DNA from: Patescibacteria group bacterium
GTDB taxonomy: Bacteria; Patescibacteriota; Doudnabacteria; UBA920; 2-01-FULL-50-11
Direction: 5' to 3'
NCBI GenBank assembly: GCA_023485925.1
Contig: JAMDAJ010000024.1
Location: forward strand, 1-23,354
Length of the DNA: 23,354 nucleotides
Part shown: in pieces, positions 16,297-23,083 of the stretch
Layout: every line of letters starts with the position of its first letter
Position numbering within the stretch: the stretch's first letter is position 1
The notes under the pieces: generated by a model
What the model was told of the DNA's origin: nothing
Seen by the model: only the letters and a program-made list of their open reading frames with translations
The model's database searches: none
Program-made: the position numbers and the translations under genes

Positions 16297-17331
16297 TTAG
16301 AGCAGGGTGGATTTAGTTTTTGGCGGGGTTAATTGCATGTGCGTGTAGGCGTTTTCGGTGGCGATGCGCCCTTTAGGGGTGCGAGCCAGCATGCCGACGC
16401 GCATCAGGTATGGTTCATAAATATCCTCGATAGTATCGATTTCTTCGCTTGTCGCGGCGGCGAGCGTGGAAATGCCCACCGGTCCGCCCTTGAACTGTTC
16501 GATAATGGCGGACAGAATGCGGCGGTCATTTTCATCAAGGCCGAGTTTATCCACTGCCAGCATGTCGAGTGCTTGTTTGGCCAGTTCCGTTGTGATCAGC
16601 CCTTCGGCCTTGACCTGGGCGTAATCGCGGCAGCGGCGCAGCAGCCGGTTGGCGATGCGGGGCGTGCGCCGGGCCCGCTGGGCGATCTCCAAACCTGCTT
16701 CTTTTTCGATCGGGGCTTTTAGGATTTTGCTTGAGCGGTTAACGATTTTTTCGATTTCTCCCGGCTCATAATAATCCAGACGATAGACCGAGCCGAAACG
16801 GTCGCGGAGCGGGCTTGAGAGCGAAGCGTAGCGCGTGGTGGCGCCGATCAGCGTGAAATGCGGCAGGTCGAGCTTGACCGAACGCGCGCCCGGGCCTTTG
16901 CCGAGCATGATGTCCAAAGCGTAGTCTTCCATGGCCGGATAAAGCACTTCTTCCACGATCCTTGGCAGACGATGAATTTCATCGATAAAAAGGATGTCGC
17001 CCTCTTCCAGATTGGTGAGCAACGAGGCTAAATCGCCGGCGCGTTCCACAGCCGGGCCGGAAGTGCTTTTGATGGATGAGCCCATTTCATGGGCGATGAT
17101 GTTGGCTAAGCTGGTTTTGCCGATGCCGGGCGGGCCGTATAAAAGGATGTGGTCGATGGTCTCACCGCGGGATTTAGCCGCGGCCAGGAAAATTTGCAGG
17201 GACTCTTTGATCTTCTCCTGGCCGATGAACTCCTGTAGATTTTTGGGACGCAAAGTGACATCCAGCGACTTATCTTCGCTGGATTCGGAGGCCGCAATCA
17301 CGCGTTCGTCGGGGGTATTTTTCTTAAGCAT
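16297..17331 (-). CDS. ruvB: Holliday junction branch migration ATPase RuvB
   Basis: AAA+ motor of the RuvAB complex, which drives branch migration of Holliday junctions in recombinational repair. It has 344 residues, normal length. Seen: LRPKNLQEFIGQEKIKESL at the N-terminus; Walker A GPPGIGKTS at 66-74; Walker B ILFIDEIHRL; the RuvB-specific MEDYALDIMLGKGPGARS; sensor 1 and arginine finger in LIGATTRYASLSSPLRDRFG; sensor 2 PRIANRLLRRCRDYA; and the C-terminal winged helix with GGPVGISTLAAA. ruvA and ruvC are not in this window. It heads the unit that continues into the two membrane proteins and the nucleotidyltransferase. Confidence 0.97.
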   Translation of the reverse strand: MLKKNTPDERVIAASESSEDKSLDVTLRPKNLQEFIGQEKIKESLQIFLAAAKSRGETIDHILLYGPPGIGKTSLANIIAHEMGSSIKSTSGPAVERAGDLASLLTNLEEGDILFIDEIHRLPRIVEEVLYPAMEDYALDIMLGKGPGARSVKLDLPHFTLIGATTRYASLSSPLRDRFGSVYRLDYYEPGEIEKIVNRSSKILKAPIEKEAGLEIAQRARRTPRIANRLLRRCRDYAQVKAEGLITTELAKQALDMLAVDKLGLDENDRRILSAIIEQFKGGPVGISTLAAATSEEIDTIEDIYEPYLMRVGMLARTPKGRIATENAYTHMQLTPPKTKSTLL

Positions 17332-17363
17332 TTTTGCCGTCGGAAAATCGGAATTTCTGATTT

Positions 17364-17392
17364 ATTTTACCATTTATCGGGTCAGATGACAA
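17364..17392 (-). promoter_or_regulatory. Sigma70-type promoter for ruvB unit
   Basis: On the minus strand, TTGTCA (17387-17392), a 17-nt spacer and TAAAAT (17364-17369) form a good -35/-10 pair. It sits 32 bp upstream of the ruvB ATG. Confidence 0.65.
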
Positions 17393-17403
17393 AAGCCGAG
17401 GGC

Positions 17404-17451
17404 TGGACATTTAGAGTTGTTGTTTGATATTATACTTCTCTTATAAGGAGG
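17404..17451 (+). promoter_or_regulatory. Promoter and strong ribosome-binding site of the winged-helix gene
   Basis: TGGACA (17404-17409), an 18-nt spacer and TATTAT (17428-17433) resemble a -35/-10 pair. AAGGAGG (17445-17451) is a full Shine-Dalgarno 5 nt before the ATG at 17457. Most genes in the window lack one, so it stands out and fixes the start. Confidence 0.65.
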
Positions 17452-17456
17452 CAGTC

Positions 17457-17912
17457 ATGAACTGGAGACTGAAAAGGTACATCCGGGAGAAAGAGGCAGA
17501 GGAGACACGGGCCACCATGGATCTGGCCAGGCAAGATGGCGTGCTCGCACCCGGCCAAAGTCTGTTGGTGCGTATCGTGTTGTGCGAGGGCCCGGGTGCG
17601 CACAGCACCCGGAAACGGACGCAAATTTATGACCGCCCCATCACCGCCGAAGAGATTGGCCATGCTTTTGGTATGCGGTTGTCGGAATCGGACCGTCGCG
17701 TCCTGAATTTGCTCCGGGAAAACAACGGTGGCCCGGTGCACTCGAGCCAGCTCGCTCTTGCCGTCGGCAAGGACAAATTCTTCAGCGACGACTTGAATCG
17801 TCTCAACTACAGGCTCGGTAAGCTCCAGCCGTCGCTGCGCATCGTCACCACCAGCCGGGGGCGTAGTACCGATGACTCCTGCTGGCGGATCGTCGAGATC
17901 GCAAACCCCTAA
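17457..17912 (+). CDS. Stand-alone small protein with OmpR-like winged-helix C-terminus
   Basis: A 151-residue protein that I do not recognise as a named family. Residues 1-30 are highly charged and helical (RLKRYIREKEAEETRATMD). The middle has GQSLLVRIVLCEGPGAH and a likely strand. From about 80, the segment LSESDRRVLNLLRENNGGPV-HSSQLA, then DDLNRLNYRLGKLQ and IVTTSRGR, ending SCWRIV, follows the plan of an OmpR/PhoB DNA-binding domain: helix, Gly-rich turn, recognition helix, beta hairpin. No receiver domain is present. The start is fixed by the AAGGAGG before the ATG at 17457; the frame extends to 17424 without a better start. It has its own promoter and terminator and is divergent from ruvB. 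DNA binding is inferred. Confidence 0.72.
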   Translation: MNWRLKRYIREKEAEETRATMDLARQDGVLAPGQSLLVRIVLCEGPGAHSTRKRTQIYDRPITAEEIGHAFGMRLSESDRRVLNLLRENNGGPVHSSQLALAVGKDKFFSDDLNRLNYRLGKLQPSLRIVTTSRGRSTDDSCWRIVEIANP

Positions 17913-17940
17913 CCGTCCGTTTTTTCCGGATGGTTTTTTG
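17911..17940 (+). terminator. Intrinsic terminator after the winged-helix gene
   Basis: AACCGTCCG (17911-17919) pairs with CGGATGGTT (17927-17935), with one G-U pair, across a T-rich loop. A T-run follows. It overlaps the stop codon at 17910-17912. Confidence 0.8.
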
Positions 17941-17945
17941 TTTTC

Positions 17946-17975
17946 AAAAAGCCGCCTTCTTATAAAGACGGTTTT
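17946..17975 (-). terminator. Intrinsic terminator for the tsaE-VanW-pepA transcript
   Basis: CCGCCTT (17952-17958) pairs with AAGACGG (17965-17971), with one G-U, around a 6-nt loop. On the minus strand a run of five T follows (plus-strand A-run 17946-17950). It lies downstream of pepA, past the dispersed repeat. Confidence 0.7.
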
Positions 17976-17983
17976 CTCTCATC

Positions 17984-18051
17984 GTCATCCTGAGCGCCAG
18001 CGAAGGATCTTGGTTGTTCACTACGAGATTCTTCACTTCGTTCAGAATGAC
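17984..18051. repeat. Dispersed imperfect inverted repeat (the 'HPERSEGS' type intergenic repeat)
   Basis: The left arm starts GTCATCCTGAGCG and runs through GCGAAGGATCT. The right arm, read on the opposite strand, is GTCATTCTGAACGAAGTGAA followed by GAATCT. The arms are clearly the same element inverted, with a few mismatches and a short centre (about 18012-18022). This is the widely dispersed intergenic palindrome of many bacteria that is often mistranslated as HPERSEGS/FVQND peptides; here the plus strand gives HPERQRRI and ILHFVQND. The match to that known motif is from memory. It lies between the two hairpin terminators and pepA. Confidence 0.8.
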
Positions 18052-18085
18052 TCGAAGTGGAAAGGCCGCAGAAGGCAGTTTGTGA

Positions 18086-19585
18086 CTATTTCAAAAACTC
18101 CAGCATCAACCGAACGCCGTAGCCTGTGGCGCCTTTGCCATAATAACTTTTGCCACTTGTGGTCCAGGCCGTACCGGCGATATCCAGATGCATCCACGGG
18201 TAAGAAACGAACTCCTGCAAGAATAACGCCGCGGTGATGGTGCCGCCGCCCTTGCCTTCTAGCCCTAGATTTTTGATATCGGCCACGCTGCTTTTAATAT
18301 CTTCTTTGTATTCCGGCGCTAGCGGCAGTGGCCAGATCTTTTCTCCGGTTTTATCCCCGGCCGCCTGGAGTTTAGTAAGCAGTTTTTTGTCAGTTGAGAA
18401 AGCGCCGGCGTAATCCGTACCGAGCGCCACTACGCAAGCGCCGGTCAGAGTCGCAATATCAATAACAAGTTCAGGTTTGTAGCGGGCGGCGTAGGCTAGC
18501 GCGTCGGCTAAGATCATCCGGCCTTCGGCATCGGTGTTTAAAATTTCAATGGTTTTGCCGGAAAGAGCTTTTACCACATCGCCGGGTCTTGAGGCCGTGC
18601 CGGACGGCAAATTTTCCGTGGCGGGGATGAGTCCGATCAGACGCCGGGGGAGCTTGAGTTCTGCCGCCGCGCGAATGGTTCCCAAGACCGCGGCCGCCCC
18701 GCACATATCAAATTTCATCTCATCCATCGCCTTACCGGGTTTTAGGGAAATACCGCCGGAATCAAACGTTATGCCCTTACCCACAAGCACTGTGGGGCTT
18801 TCGGTTTTTGTGCCTTGGTATTGCAAGATAATGAACTTGGGCGGTAAAGCTGAACCTTGGTTCACGGCCAACAGCGCGTTCATCCCGAGTCTTTTAAGGT
18901 CCGCCTTCTCCAGTACCTGACAGTGCAGGTGAAATTTCCTCGCCAGTGTCTTGGCTTCCGAAGCCAACGTAGCCGGGGTCATGACGTTGCCGGGGTGGTT
19001 GGCAAGGTCCCGGGTATAGTTCACCGCTTCGGCCAGCAGCTCGCCTTGTTTGGCGCCCGATAAAACCTTGACTCTCTCGGTCGGGCGGTTCAGCACGAAC
19101 CAGACGTTTTCCAATTTTGTGAGCGGTGCCCCTGGGTCGGGTTTTTTGTATTCGTGGAATTGATATAGGGAAAGCAATAACCCTTCCACGACCGCCGCGG
19201 TTGCTTCCTCGACGGACCGGGCATTTTTCGGCAGCTCGAGAGGCAGCTGGACGGCGATTTTTTTGATGCGATGTTTATGCAGCAGAGGAGCTAAAATTGC
19301 GACGGCTTTGCGGGAACCTTCCAGAGTGAATTCAGCTTTTTTCCCCAGACCTAAAAGCGCCAGGCGCCGCGGGAATTTTTCCGAGGTCAAAAACACCGTC
19401 AGGATTTCCTGGGTTTTTCCCCGAAAGTCCCCGGAGGCAATAGCATCTTGCAGTAGCTCATCAACTTTTGGGTCGAGTTTTTTCCAATGGCTCCCGAGTT
19501 TCAAGCTCTCTTCGAACATTGGCAAAACCAAAAGGTCGGCCGCGTTTCCGGACGGAAAAAGTTTTGAGGCGGAGAAATTCATCAT
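18086..19585 (-). CDS. pepA: Leucyl aminopeptidase (M17, cytosol aminopeptidase)
   Basis: Di-metal exopeptidase of family M17 that removes N-terminal residues from peptides, acting as a cytoplasmic hexamer. It has 499 residues, normal for the family. Seen: the active-site Lys/Asp segment VGKGITFDSGGISLKPG (K270, D275, K282); KFDMCGAAAV with D293; PATENLPSG; and the M17 signature NTDAEGRMILADAL with D352, E354 and R356. All metal ligands and both catalytic residues are present. The N-terminal domain (about 1-160) is less conserved, as usual. Two ATGs, 19585 and 19582, are equally good starts. It follows the VanW gene after about 9 bp. In some bacteria PepA also binds DNA, but nothing here points to that. 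Confidence 0.96.
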   Translation of the reverse strand: MMNFSASKLFPSGNAADLLVLPMFEESLKLGSHWKKLDPKVDELLQDAIASGDFRGKTQEILTVFLTSEKFPRRLALLGLGKKAEFTLEGSRKAVAILAPLLHKHRIKKIAVQLPLELPKNARSVEEATAAVVEGLLLSLYQFHEYKKPDPGAPLTKLENVWFVLNRPTERVKVLSGAKQGELLAEAVNYTRDLANHPGNVMTPATLASEAKTLARKFHLHCQVLEKADLKRLGMNALLAVNQGSALPPKFIILQYQGTKTESPTVLVGKGITFDSGGISLKPGKAMDEMKFDMCGAAAVLGTIRAAAELKLPRRLIGLIPATENLPSGTASRPGDVVKALSGKTIEILNTDAEGRMILADALAYAARYKPELVIDIATLTGACVVALGTDYAGAFSTDKKLLTKLQAAGDKTGEKIWPLPLAPEYKEDIKSSVADIKNLGLEGKGGGTITAALFLQEFVSYPWMHLDIAGTAWTTSGKSYYGKGATGYGVRLMLEFLK

Positions 19586-19594
19586 AGAGTTGGT

Positions 19595-21055
19595 TTAATT
19601 CGAAGGGATAGTGTTTTCGGGCACTGAATTTTGATTTTTATCGGTGGGAGAAGCGTTATTGCCGGGAGCAGGATTAGAGGTCGCATCAGGCGAGGTTGGG
19701 GCTTGCGGTGTGCTTTGCTCGGCGGTCGGCGTGGGGAATTCGTAGACCGTGGGGAAAAGATCCTTGGAAACGTATTTAGAAAAGAAATCTTCCGTGCTCG
19801 ATTTTCCGTCTGCCGCGACCACCGTGCGGGAAAGCCGCGCCTTCATGGCGCCCCCGGGCTGGAAGTCGTATTGGTAGGGGCCATCGATCGTGACCGTTCG
19901 GGCATCTTTGGTGCCGTAATATTCAAAATAGAGTTTCGTGCCCTCGACCCGCGTATGGATAAGCAAATAGGCCGGCGTGTCATTTTGGAATTTGAAGTCC
20001 ACCGCTCCCGGATAAATCGTGGCGTCAGTGCCCTGGGGAGCGTAATATTTCACCGCGTAGGAATGGTTTTTTCTGGCGGTTATGGGCAGCCCGCCGTAAA
20101 GCGCCGCCCGGAAAGCCGTGGTGGAGACCTGGCACAACCCTCCACCGAGTTCGGGCACGGTACCGGAGGATTTGATGACGAGCTCAGGTTTAAAGCCCGC
20201 TTCAGCGCTTACCGGCCCGAGATAATGGTTAAAAGAGAATTCCTCTCCAGGTTTTAAGATAACGCCATCGAACTTGGAAGCTCCCGTGCGGATATTTTGG
20301 ATCCGGGAAGCGGAGGAGCCGTGAAAATCAGATTCACCCGAAGCCACCAATTCTTTTATCCCCAAATCGTTAGTGTCGGAGAGTTGGATTTGGGGTCTTA
20401 TGGTATTTACTATCACATTCGTTTGCGTCCGATCGGTGAAGAGGGCGAGTTTGATTTCGTCCATGGTTTGGCGGACGTCAAGTTCGGAGCCGACGACGCT
20501 TCCGGCGAATTCGGTGGCTCGGCCGTCGGTTATAGTGAGTTTGGCGTCTTGCGGCTGCCGGTTGACTTTCGGCGCCACTTGCTCCGAAAGAAAATTATAG
20601 ATTTCCTCATCAGCAAGGTCAAATCCTATGACCTGCTCACCTGTCCCGAACGCGGTCCAGGGGTTTTGCAAATGCAAAATCTGTAAGGTCAGTTCGAGCG
20701 GGGTAGTTGGCGTCAGGCGGGGCGAATGGCGGGCATCGGCGTAGCTAAAAAGTCTCCGGCTATTCCAAAATGGCAAAACCTCGGAAAGGTCAAAGTCGGC
20801 AAGTTCGAAATTCAAGGCCAGGACGGGCTTGCGCCAAGCGGCGGTAGTTTGCATAAAAGCGAAGTTCCTTTTTTGCAGGCCTAAAATATTCGAGGGGCCA
20901 GCCGCCGCGGCGGGACAAGGATAAAGCAGAATGAAAAGGCAAGCGAAAAGGCCGCTGACAAAAAGCGACAAAGAAAGAAATAACTCTTCTTGCCCTGTGG
21001 TGCGAGATTTAGAGCATTTTGGCCAAGGCCGCAGGGAGGCGGATTTTGCGCTCAT
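19595..21055 (-). CDS. VanW-domain secreted or membrane-anchored protein
   Basis: A protein of about 486 residues from the start I choose. A hydrophobic segment (about 25-48), ending PAAAAG, looks like a signal peptide or anchor. A central part resembles the peptidoglycan-binding PG_binding_4 domain (FYNFLSEQ-VAPKVNRQPQDAKLTI type). Then comes a VanW domain with EFSFNHYLGPVSAEAGFKPE, GGGLCQVSTTAFRAALYGGLPI and HSYAVKYYAPQGTDATIYPG. The last ~50 residues are low-complexity Pro/Thr/Ser/Asn. VanW proteins are named for a vancomycin cluster, but their function is unclear; an envelope role is likely. The start is uncertain: the ATG at 21055 overlaps tsaE by 47 bp, and a TTG at 20971 lies just after the tsaE stop. 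Confidence 0.85.
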   Translation of the reverse strand: MSAKSASLRPWPKCSKSRTTGQEELFLSLSLFVSGLFACLFILLYPCPAAAAGPSNILGLQKRNFAFMQTTAAWRKPVLALNFELADFDLSEVLPFWNSRRLFSYADARHSPRLTPTTPLELTLQILHLQNPWTAFGTGEQVIGFDLADEEIYNFLSEQVAPKVNRQPQDAKLTITDGRATEFAGSVVGSELDVRQTMDEIKLALFTDRTQTNVIVNTIRPQIQLSDTNDLGIKELVASGESDFHGSSASRIQNIRTGASKFDGVILKPGEEFSFNHYLGPVSAEAGFKPELVIKSSGTVPELGGGLCQVSTTAFRAALYGGLPITARKNHSYAVKYYAPQGTDATIYPGAVDFKFQNDTPAYLLIHTRVEGTKLYFEYYGTKDARTVTIDGPYQYDFQPGGAMKARLSRTVVAADGKSSTEDFFSKYVSKDLFPTVYEFPTPTAEQSTPQAPTSPDATSNPAPGNNASPTDKNQNSVPENTIPSN

Positions 21056-21461
21056 TGGGTGTTGAGCCATGGGTGAAGTAGATCGAGTAGGTATTAATGG
21101 GGAGCCGTTTAAAGACCAGAGCGGGCCATTCAACAACATTCAAAGTGTTCGGGTCCTGGAGTGTCTCCAGGATCTCGAGCTCTTGTGTTTTTGCAAGCCC
21201 TTTAAGGCGGTAAAAGTCATAATGGCAGAGCCGGAAAAAATTTTTTTTGCGCTGGAAGGGATAGGTTTTTTGGAGGACAAAGGTCGGACTTTGGATAAGC
21301 TGTTCGATGCCCAAGCCCCGAGCTAACCCTTTGGTAAATTGGGTTTTGCCGGTGCCCAGCTCTCCCCAGAGCGCAAGCGTTGCCGGTATGGATAAGGCGG
21401 ATGAGATTTTGTGGCCGAGTTTAAAAGTTTCCGCGGTTTTATGGGAAATAATGGTCTTCAT
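21009..21461 (-). CDS. tsaE: tRNA threonylcarbamoyladenosine biosynthesis ATPase TsaE
   Basis: P-loop ATPase of 150 residues that acts with TsaB and TsaD to make the t6A modification at position 37 of ANN-decoding tRNAs. Seen: Walker A GELGTGKTQ at 33-41, then the switch segment SPTFVLQKTYPF, the Walker B-like CHYDFYRL, ELEILETLQDPNTLNVVEWP (the conserved EWP with catalytic Glu nearby), and the short C-terminal beta hairpin. The ATG at 21461 is six bases from a TAAAAT -10 element, which suggests a leaderless message. It is divergent from the DHH gene and first in tsaE-VanW-pepA. tsaB and tsaD are not in the window. Confidence 0.96.
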   Translation of the reverse strand: MKTIISHKTAETFKLGHKISSALSIPATLALWGELGTGKTQFTKGLARGLGIEQLIQSPTFVLQKTYPFQRKKNFFRLCHYDFYRLKGLAKTQELEILETLQDPNTLNVVEWPALVFKRLPINTYSIYFTHGSTPNERKIRLPAALAKML

Positions 21462-21467
21462 AAGCCA

Positions 21468-21476
21468 ATTTTACCA
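21468..21476 (-). promoter_or_regulatory. Extended -10 promoter of tsaE, probably giving a leaderless transcript
   Basis: On the minus strand TGG precedes TAAAAT (21468-21473), an extended -10 element. Its downstream end is six bases from the ATG at 21461, so the usual start point would be at or beside the A of the ATG. No -35 and no Shine-Dalgarno is clear. Confidence 0.5.
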
Positions 21477-21548
21477 CATCCCTTCAGTCTGGTGATAGCG
21501 GTTTCCCTTTATCCACAGAACTTGGCCGACCGGATACGAAAAGCGGGG

Positions 21549-21605
21549 TTGACATCCTTTTCCGCTTTCATTAAAGTAATTAGATTTAGTAAAGTGGGTC
21601 AGGAG
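21549..21605 (+). promoter_or_regulatory. Promoter and ribosome-binding site of the DHH gene
   Basis: A perfect -35 TTGACA (21549-21554), a 17-nt spacer and TAAAGT (21572-21577), which has two mismatches to the -10. AGGAG (21601-21605) lies 10 nt before the ATG at 21616, a longer gap than usual. Confidence 0.55.
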
Positions 21606-21615
21606 TTTTCATTTC

Positions 21616-22764
21616 ATGCCGGAAATTTCCATTGAGCAGCAAATTTTCGAAAGCATCAGCCGCGCCACGCGGATTTTGATTCCACTCCAGAATTTACCTA
21701 GCGGCGACTGTTTGGGAGCGGCTTTGGCCATGCAGGAATTTTTGAAGAAGCTTAACAAAGAACCATGGCTGGTTACGGCCGGTGAAATCGCCGAAAAGTA
21801 TCGGTTTCTCCCCCACGCGGCGGAGGTCAAGGACAAGCTCGAGCAAAGTCGTGGGTTCGTCATCTCGGTCAATACTGAAAAAGCTCCCTTGGATGAATTA
21901 AGTTATCACTTGGAAGAGCAAGCAGGCCGGGTGGATATTTTCCTCAAACCGAAGGAGGGGAATTACGAGGCGGCGGATGTTAGTTTCAAGTCCGACCGCT
22001 TTCCTTATGATCTGATATTGGTTTTAGGTATTCCTTCTCTGGATATTTTAGGCCGGCTTTACGATGAGAATACCGATATGTTCTTTGAAACGCCCATCAT
22101 CAACATTGATCATCATTCCAACAATGAGCATTTCGGCGAGATGAACTTGGTGGACATCACCGCCACCTCGACGACGGAAATCTTGGCCGAACTTTTGGAA
22201 AGCTACGAGTCCGGACTCATCGATACCAGCATCGCCACGGATTTGTTAGCTGGCATTTTGATCGAAACCAACAGCTTCCAGCACATCAAGACCACCCCGC
22301 GGGCGTTTTTGAAAGCTTCGAGCTTGATCGCCCAGGGCGCCGATCAGCAGGAGATCATCAAGCACCTTTATAAGACTAAGAGCGTGCAATTGCTAAAACT
22401 TTGGGGCCGCGCGCTCGCCCGTTTGAAAGAGGTGCCGAATCTGGGATTGAAGTATTCTCTCCTCAAATCCGAAGATATGGCCAAGGCGGGCAGCTCCGAC
22501 ATCTTGGAGGTGATGCAGGAGCTGGTCACCTCACTCTCCGACGCGAAAGTCATCGTGCTGCTGGCGGAAAGCGAGACTGAAGGAGTGAGGGGGTATATTT
22601 ATTTGCATCCGAATTTGGTTTCTCCGGAGATTTCGAACTTGTTAGGGTTGACTGTGGGGGAGGGGAATTTGGGCAGCGTGGCTTTTGCCGGTTTGGATCT
22701 TGCGGGAGCGGAGGCGGAACTATTATCCCGGCTTTCTAAGATCAAGGACAGGATTTCTAAATAA
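21616..22764 (+). CDS. DHH-family phosphoesterase-like protein with degenerate metal-binding motifs
   Basis: 382 residues with the two-domain plan of NrnA/RecJ-like DHH proteins, which degrade oligoribonucleotides, pAp or cyclic dinucleotides. Motif I, normally H-x-x-PDGDAxGS, reads QNLPSGDCLGAALA (S for the first Asp, no His; GD at 30-31). Motif II, normally a strand ending in Asp before a Thr/Ser, reads ILVLGIPSLD with Gly at 138. The DHH itself is kept as NIDHHSNN, residues 165-167. Motif IV, normally DTG, reads GILIETNSF, with ETN at 217-219. The C-terminal DHHA1-like part (about 270-382) is present but lacks a clear GGG motif. The fold is clear; metal-dependent activity is doubtful. Start: AGGAG upstream. 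The DUF2934-like gene follows after 19 bp. Confidence 0.8.
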   Translation: MPEISIEQQIFESISRATRILIPLQNLPSGDCLGAALAMQEFLKKLNKEPWLVTAGEIAEKYRFLPHAAEVKDKLEQSRGFVISVNTEKAPLDELSYHLEEQAGRVDIFLKPKEGNYEAADVSFKSDRFPYDLILVLGIPSLDILGRLYDENTDMFFETPIINIDHHSNNEHFGEMNLVDITATSTTEILAELLESYESGLIDTSIATDLLAGILIETNSFQHIKTTPRAFLKASSLIAQGADQQEIIKHLYKTKSVQLLKLWGRALARLKEVPNLGLKYSLLKSEDMAKAGSSDILEVMQELVTSLSDAKVIVLLAESETEGVRGYIYLHPNLVSPEISNLLGLTVGEGNLGSVAFAGLDLAGAEAELLSRLSKIKDRISK

Positions 22765-22783
22765 CTCGCATAAGGGAGGTTTC

Positions 22784-23036
22784 ATGACCGGTCTCGATCG
22801 GTATTGCTGTAGCAACTTCGGCCAGCTTAGCGACTCTGACCGCTGGGCATATCTAGTCCGGCAAAATGCCTACTTCATCTGGGAGCGGCGGGTGGCCAAG
22901 GGCCAGCCGGGCACACCGGAAGCCGACTTGGGCGGAGGCGGAAGCGCTCGTCGCCAAAGAATGGCGGGCGTGGTTCTCGCCACACTTCTTGGAGTCGTTG
23001 TATTTGACTCATGTTTCGGCCGCGCTCGCGAGTTAA
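22784..23036 (+). pseudogene. DUF2934-like small protein gene interrupted by a +1 frameshift
   Basis: From the ATG at 22784, which has a good AGGGAGG before it, the first part gives RWAYLVRQNAYFIWERRVAK, the start of a DUF2934 domain (AYxxWE-type). After GCC GAC (22922-22927) the sequence reads TTGGGC. Removing one T (22928 or 22929) restores WAEAEALVAKEWRAWFSPHF, the expected second half of DUF2934 (W-x-x-AE), and ends at TAA 23034-23036, just before a terminator. Without the shift, the frame runs to 23122 as a Gly- and Arg-rich tail. Joined, it is about 83 residues. It may be a pseudogene, a sequencing or assembly error, or programmed shifting. The function of DUF2934 proteins is unknown. 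Confidence 0.68.
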
Positions 23037-23037
23037 C

Positions 23038-23060
23038 GCCTCGGTCTCGGGGCTTTTTGT
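23038..23060 (+). terminator. Intrinsic terminator after the DUF2934-like gene
   Basis: GCCTCG (23038-23043), the loop GTCT and CGGGGC (23048-23053), with one G-U pair, form the stem; TTTTT follows. It begins right after the TAA at 23034-23036, which supports that stop as the natural end of the gene. Confidence 0.75.
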
Positions 23061-23083
23061 TTCCCCAAATCGTGTTTTTTGAC

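Noticed and set aside
17872..18237. A 121-codon plus-strand open frame with HPERQRRI and ILHFVQND
   Set aside because: It is the well-known false translation of the dispersed repeat, continuing into the antisense of pepA.
19631..20257. A 208-codon plus-strand open frame inside the VanW gene
   Set aside because: It is antisense to a gene with clear VanW motifs and its translation has low-information Arg/Gly-rich composition.
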